A DNA stretch of 64,000 nt from Caenorhabditis remanei. Its lineage: Eukaryota; Nematoda; Chromadorea; Rhabditida; Rhabditidae. The notes below the pieces were generated by a model. It saw nothing but the letters and a program-made list of their open reading frames with translations. It searched no databases and was not told the origin of the DNA. The stretch lies in the NCBI RefSeq assembly GCF_010183535.1, contig NC_071332.1, positions 9,920,001 to 9,984,000 of the forward strand. Reading direction: 5' to 3'. Of this stretch, positions 59,501 through 64,000 are shown in pieces. Each line of letters opens with the position of its first letter. Positions within the stretch are counted from its first letter, which is position 1. A program made the translations under genes and the position numbers.

Positions 59501-60543
59501 AGAGAATTGAAACTGAGTTGGGTACTTGTCCGGTAATCAACAAGTGTTTCGAATACAATGAAAGTCGAAAAGAAAGATGGAAAAGGAAGAAGAAGGAGGA
59601 GGAAAACACCAGGAACCGATTCGAGTAGAGAGCTCATTCAGGTTCATTTTATCGTTGCCTTTTCTTTTGTTTCGAACTATTTTTAAACAGAATCACTTTG
59701 TTAACCCAGCCTCTTAAAATAGCGTATTCTGAGTTTCTATTCTGATTCGAAAATTCCTAAAGCACCAACTGCTAGAGTTCAAATGCATGCAATGACCGTA
59801 ATAACACGCTCGCACTTTCTTTATTTTTCATAACACAAATAAATCGAAACTTCAAATGTTTATCAATTTTATCATGACTTGAAGGCAGATAATTCAAGTG
59901 CCTTTCCTTCGTTCTTATTGAAACCATGGTTTCATTACCAAAGTTTTTTTGATATCAATGAAAATTTTTCCGATCATTGGAGATTCTAGATTTTCAAGTT
60001 TATACAAAAACATATCATTTCAAAACCCTCAGAGTTAACACAGGCCATAGATAAATTCCTCCATGCTTTCTAAAAAAAACACAAAAAATCCATTATTTTC
60101 TCGATTGAAGAATAAAGAATCATCATTTTCCGGAACTCCTCTTAATTATTTTTTTAGAGTCAACTAGTTCTCTCTCCCCAATCAAATAACTGCCACTTTA
60201 CTCCAGGTCCTTCTCGATTCCGAAATGTCAACTCAACATATGCAACATATGTGTCAAAAGTCCTCTTTCCGGCTGCTCCAGAATTATTCCCACCTTCCAA
60301 AAAACTCTTTTTGTTTTTCTTTCTATTTTCCGAATGTTCAGGATCGAAGAGTCCTTCTCATCTCCTTCACTTTTGATTGGCGAGCACTTTTGTGAAGGAT
60401 CTCTTTACTGTGGGAACCACCCGACGCTTCTTATTTCTTTATGAGATAACACTTTTCCCATTTTGTTTTTTGAACTAAATCTTTCTCTAGTTTGCTGTTC
60501 ATCGGGTTTTGAGAACTTATTGCACCCCCAATAGTTTTAAATA
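56596..60543. promoter_or_regulatory. Long non-coding interval between swan-1 and ceh-22
   Basis: Nearly 4 kb with no supported gene, so it is the likely home of the swan-1 promoter (right of 56595; purine-rich AGAAGA patch 56930-56965) and of distal ceh-22 enhancers. Two inverted copies of TCAAGTG, the NK-2 core, lie at 59342-59348 and 59374-59380. Weak frames include 58629-58819 plus and 59463-59635 minus (MSSLLESVPGVFLLLLLPF, ending at GGGGTAAGC). The latter would join in phase with a minus-strand stretch ending at 59068. I do not call either a gene. Confidence 0.4.
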
Positions 60544-61634
60544 TTAGATGAGATTACTGTAGCTCCTTCTTGACTCTTCACTCAAAAGTGTAAGTATCTC
60601 TTGATAACTGACTCTATTGTCCGCTGAAAAGACATCCGACGTCAACTTTCTTCTGAATTGATGTCGAGTGCTCTTCTTCGTCTTCTGAAGACTCTTGATT
60701 GGAGACTCCGGAAGGATGATCAGAAATATCATAGAAGACGAAGAGCTGCAGAGATAAAAGAAAAGTGAACAAGTTTCTAAACCAATGTCTCAAAACTTTT
60801 CGAGTGATCCTTTAAGTTTCGATTTTTGTGTAAATTATCCTTTCTGAGGCATTTTCAAGTGAATCATAAAACCCGTGACATCTTGCATGTCTGAAATTAT
60901 AGAAACGTTGTCTTTTAAATTCTTTCTTCCTCCTTTTCTCATTACCGTAATCCCTGTTTTCACTTCTTCTAGTCTTTTTCTTTACGTCGTCGTTTGTCTT
61001 ACAAGTCTCATCTCACTTGTCACAGAAGAAGCTAAACAGAGCCATCATCCTCCTCCGTTTAGTGTCCGTCAATCTGCGATTCTTATGAAATTACGCACCG
61101 CCCGTATGTGTGTATGTGTATCTGGTGGCAAGTCTTCCTTCATTCTGACCGGAATTCGATTTATAACAAGGAGCCAATAGAAATAGAAAAGTTACGGTAG
61201 CTTTGGGAGCCAACACGCACTAAACCCAATAAGACAAAAGAGAGAAGTTAGCGTTGAAGCGGCAATCAGCAGAAGGAGGAGAAACTGAGAACGAAGAAGA
61301 CGAAGAATTGGTTTGAAGATCCGCCTCTTTTGTTTTGAAGAAAAAGAAGAAGACTTCTCAAAACCAGAAGCACACTAACTTCACTTTTCCATTTTGAACC
61401 ATTTCCGCTGGTTTCGCCGGATCCGGAATCGAGTCTCTCTCCACTTTTAGAGCTGGTCCCTTTTTGTACAGTTTCTCCGTGAAGGGGTACACTCATGCTC
61501 ACAATCAGAAGTGATACTAACCACAAGTGTTCACTAATTCTAATTGGTATCTCAGTGTTTTTTTTTCAAACAAAATATTCAGTCACTGTTGCTACTTCCT
61601 TCTAAAAACTCATTCACTTTACTGCTACCTTCAT
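60544..61634 (-). CDS. Candidate small membrane protein, head-to-head with ceh-22
   Basis: No single frame shows this gene; it appears only after splicing. Exons 61634-61629 (ATGAAG right after TTTCAG), 61550-61380, 61284-61196 and 60745-60544 join in frame to 155 residues ending at TAA (60546-60544). The second exon gives a signal-peptide-like start (HLWLVSLLIVSMSVPLHG) and a Ser/Gly-rich segment (SGERLDSGSGETSGNGS). The third gives a membrane span (FLLLLLIAASTLTSLFCLIG). The fourth gives a basic then acidic tail (KTKKSTRHQFRRKL; YQEILTLLSEESRRS). Most splice sites are canonical (GTTAGT, CTCAG, CTGCAG), but the 6-base first exon is an inference. It is antisense to, and about 115 bases from, the first ceh-22 exon. 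Family unknown. Confidence 0.5.
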
Positions 61635-61747
61635 CTGAAATTTACATTTTTTAGTTTTATTCATATTCGACTTGTTTTTCATTACTTGGTCTTTTCTTCT
61701 TTTGAATGATTACTTAACCATTCTTAATTTACAGTTCAATTTTCAGG

Positions 61748-63277
61748 ATCCCCGAAACTCTCGAAATCTGTGTCTGCTCTCCAAATCAGCTCCTTCACAA
61801 GTCCGCTGTCCAGAGAGATGAGCGAGAAAGAGGTACCGTAGTTTTCTTCTCCCCGAGGCCCCGCCCATTTTTGACTTGGTCCCACCAATCCTCAGAAGTT
61901 TGGGAGCCTTCAAACTTCTCTTTTTAAAAATATTTTTTTCAGTCGCCATCTCCAAAGCTTGAAAACAAAAAAGAGAAGAATGAACAAGATGAAACCGGTA
62001 ACAAAGAAGAAAAAGATTCTCAAGATGATACTGCTAAAAAGCTGAAAATGAAGGACACTTCCAAGTTTACTATGAACAGTATTTTATCACCATTGGAAAG
62101 TTTGGGTAAGTTTTTGTAGTAACTGATATCAAAAGACCAGTCATTTATCTCATTTCTCTATTTCTTTTTATTCTTTTCTCACCGAAAAACGGGAGAATTT
62201 GAATCAAAAGCAATAATGGGGGTGAAGTGGTTGCTCGAAGAGTCTCTTCACTTCTTTCTCATTCTTTCTTATATTCTCACCAATTCGTTCGATTCCAGCT
62301 CGTGTACAGCAACAACTACTAAAAATGGCGGCTGCACAGTCCGGATTTGTTGGAGGATCAGGTGGATCAAGTGCCAGTGCAAATGGATTTCCTTATGGGC
62401 CTGCTCGTCTTGCAGCCAACTATTTCGGGGGACCAATTCCAGGGTTAGTGGCTATACGGAGATATATGAAGTCTCAAAATCAGGTTTAGGTATAACGGTT
62501 CTCAAGGAAATTGGTATAATGGGAACGATGCTCGTTTTGCGGCAGCAGCAGCCTGTGAGTTTTTGTGCATATGATGCTATACGGTTCCTTGCTAACGATT
62601 ATTCTTCATTTTTTATAGTACTCCCATGCACTATGGACCCAGTTCGCTCTGCTATAAATCATCAGTTTTCAATGAGTTCAATGAGTCAAAGAAGAAAAAG
62701 GAGAGTATTGTTTAGTCAAGCACAAGTTTATGAACTGGAGAGAAGATTCAAGCAAGCAAAGTATCTGACGGCTCCAGAAAGAGAACAACTTGCCAACTCG
62801 ATTCGGCTGACTCCAACTCAGGTATTCGTTAAGCGCTGAATTTTTAGTTTTGTATTTATCAAGTTCAGGTGAAGATATGGTTTCAAAATCATCGATACAA
62901 ATGTAAAAGACAAGAAAAAGAAAAAGCAATGAGTGGATTAGGTCAGAGTGACGATGGAAGTTCACCTCCTCCTGGAGATGACGATGATGATGAGTAAGAT
63001 ATTTTTGTGTTTTCAATTACTGTTTTTATTTGCAGCAAGTATTCAATTGAAATGGATGATAAAGATGATGAAGAAGAAGCTACAAAACCTATCTTAAAGT
63101 CGAGTGGAGTTTTTGGAGTTAGTTTTCCATCCTTTTTAAATTTATAGTTTTCTGATGTTTCAGTTACCATATCCTGGGCCAGCAAATGCCGCAGCAGCTG
63201 CTGCCGCGGCGGCTGCTGCATTCAACTTCCCATTTTCGGCTCAAGGACCAAATCCAGCTTACTACATGAGGTGGTGA
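61748..63277 (+). CDS. ceh-22: NK-2 class homeodomain transcription factor CEH-22
   Basis: From the ATG at 61818, exons to 61832, 61943-62105, 62299-62443, 62490-62554, 62619-62821, 62869-62993, 63036-63117 and 63164-63277 join in frame to 303 residues. The exon opens at 61748 after TTTTCAG; it is also open upstream of that ATG ([17 protein letters not shown]), so a longer isoform is possible. A TN-like motif ([12 protein letters not shown]) precedes the homeodomain ([20 protein letters not shown]...), which has the NK-2 mark Tyr54 in [12 protein letters not shown]; an intron splits helix 3. After it come an acidic stretch and a poly-Ala run (11 Ala). In C. elegans CEH-22 activates pharyngeal muscle genes such as myo-2 and is related to tinman/Nkx2-5. 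Confidence 0.93.
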
Positions 63278-63347
63278 AATTTTTATTACAATTTCCTAAA
63301 CATCTGATTTTTACATTCTGATCTCATTGCTTCCTCGAATTTTCTAA

Positions 63348-63353
63348 AATAAA
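63348..63353 (+). terminator. Poly(A) signal of ceh-22
   Basis: AATAAA about 70 bases after the stop at 63277. The last 650 bases of the window (63354-64000) are AT-rich and hold no supported gene. Confidence 0.6.
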
Positions 63354-64000
63354 GATTTTTAACTTCTATTAACCTTTTTTCAAAAAAAAACGTTTGAAAA
63401 TCAGACAAAAAATTTTAGAAAGAACAAAATAAGAAAAAGGTCAGTTACGTTCCCTCACGAGGCAAACCTGAGAATGTGGGATAGGCAAGAGAATTGGGAA
63501 ATCAAAGCAAAGGGGATATGGGAAAAAAAAGAAAGAAGTGAAATTCAGCATCAGAACATGCAGAGCAAGCGGGAAGAAGGGTTGAAATTTGGTTATTTTA
63601 TTTATGTACAAGAAAAATATTGAATATGAAGAGGCAGAGAAAACTGAAAAAAAAAGGTTTGTTGTTGGAGGAACTCTTATTTTTTCTTGGCTTGTGTCAA
63701 TAGATATTAACTTTTCACTGTCAGCAGATATAACTTATATCGGAGGAGATGAAAATCTTTGGAAATTTGAATACTCGGTAGCCTCAAAAACATTAATATG
63801 TATGTTCTATTTCTAAGGTTAAGTAGTCGTATTTTTCTGAAAATATTTTTTACAAAACGTCAACCCACTGTATTTATCGAAAAGAATAGTTCAATTTCTC
63901 GGTTTGTATCGATATTTCTTCTTTGCTCCATTGTCTGGCGAAATGATTGGAATATCAGTAAAATAAACAGAGCGTTCTGAAATGTTTAGTATTGTAAATA

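Noticed and set aside
59398..59637. Minus-strand gene starting MSSLLESVPGVFLLLLLPF
   Set aside because: A hydrophobic start and a GTAAGC donor exist, and a continuation in phase ends at 59068, but the second part looks non-coding and lies in a probable enhancer; not enough to call.
1..64000. CRISPR arrays, rRNA genes, complete tRNA genes
   Set aside because: None seen on either strand; the organism is an animal and no array-type repeat spacing occurs.

Overview
This is nuclear DNA from a nematode of the genus Caenorhabditis. It is AT-rich, with introns mostly of 45-70 bases, TTTTCAG/TTTCAG acceptors and AATAAA signals. Its proteins match Caenorhabditis families: an NK-2 homeodomain protein that reads as CEH-22, two SWAN/DCAF7 WD40 proteins, and CUB-like (Pfam CUB_2 type) secreted proteins. 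I take it to be a relative of C. elegans, because the recognised proteins are close to what I remember of C. elegans but not identical. That comparison is from memory, not a search. There are no bacterial operons, CRISPR arrays or viral genes.

Layout. 0.3-14.8 kb: five CUB-like genes in tandem on the minus strand; the first carries a Ser/Thr mucin-type stalk of about 500 residues. One orphan terminal exon shows a lost member. 14.9-16.4 kb: a short-chain dehydrogenase. 17.5-23.2 kb: a gene-poor stretch with two non-autonomous transposons, a 1.8 kb near-perfect palindrome and a hAT-like element with 8-bp target duplications. 23.3-31 kb: a small membrane protein with PPxY-type motifs, a CRAL-TRIO/GOLD lipid-binding protein, a sixth CUB-like gene, its decayed tandem copy, and a small TIL-type protein. 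31.8-40.6 kb: an NRF-6-type acyltransferase, a 2,4-dienoyl-CoA reductase-like SDR whose first intron carries an odd GC-rich cargo, and a probable PP1-binding protein. 43.5-51.1 kb: a 901-residue low-complexity protein and a two-pore potassium channel with two FN3-like modules. 52-56.6 kb: tandem swan-2 and swan-1. 60.5-63.3 kb: ceh-22, with a previously hidden small membrane-protein gene reconstructed head-to-head with it.

How the genes relate. The CUB-like proteins have signal peptides, and those whose last exon I read end in GPI-like hydrophobic tails. Most have a TATA box upstream, as expected for inducible gut or surface proteins (family knowledge, not shown here). The CRAL-TRIO protein, the acyltransferase and the dienoyl-CoA reductase suggest lipid handling, but nothing in the sequence ties them into one pathway. 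The most novel items are the reconstructed 155-residue gene beside ceh-22, the repeat, ORF and hairpin cargo inside the reductase intron, and the giant foldback element.
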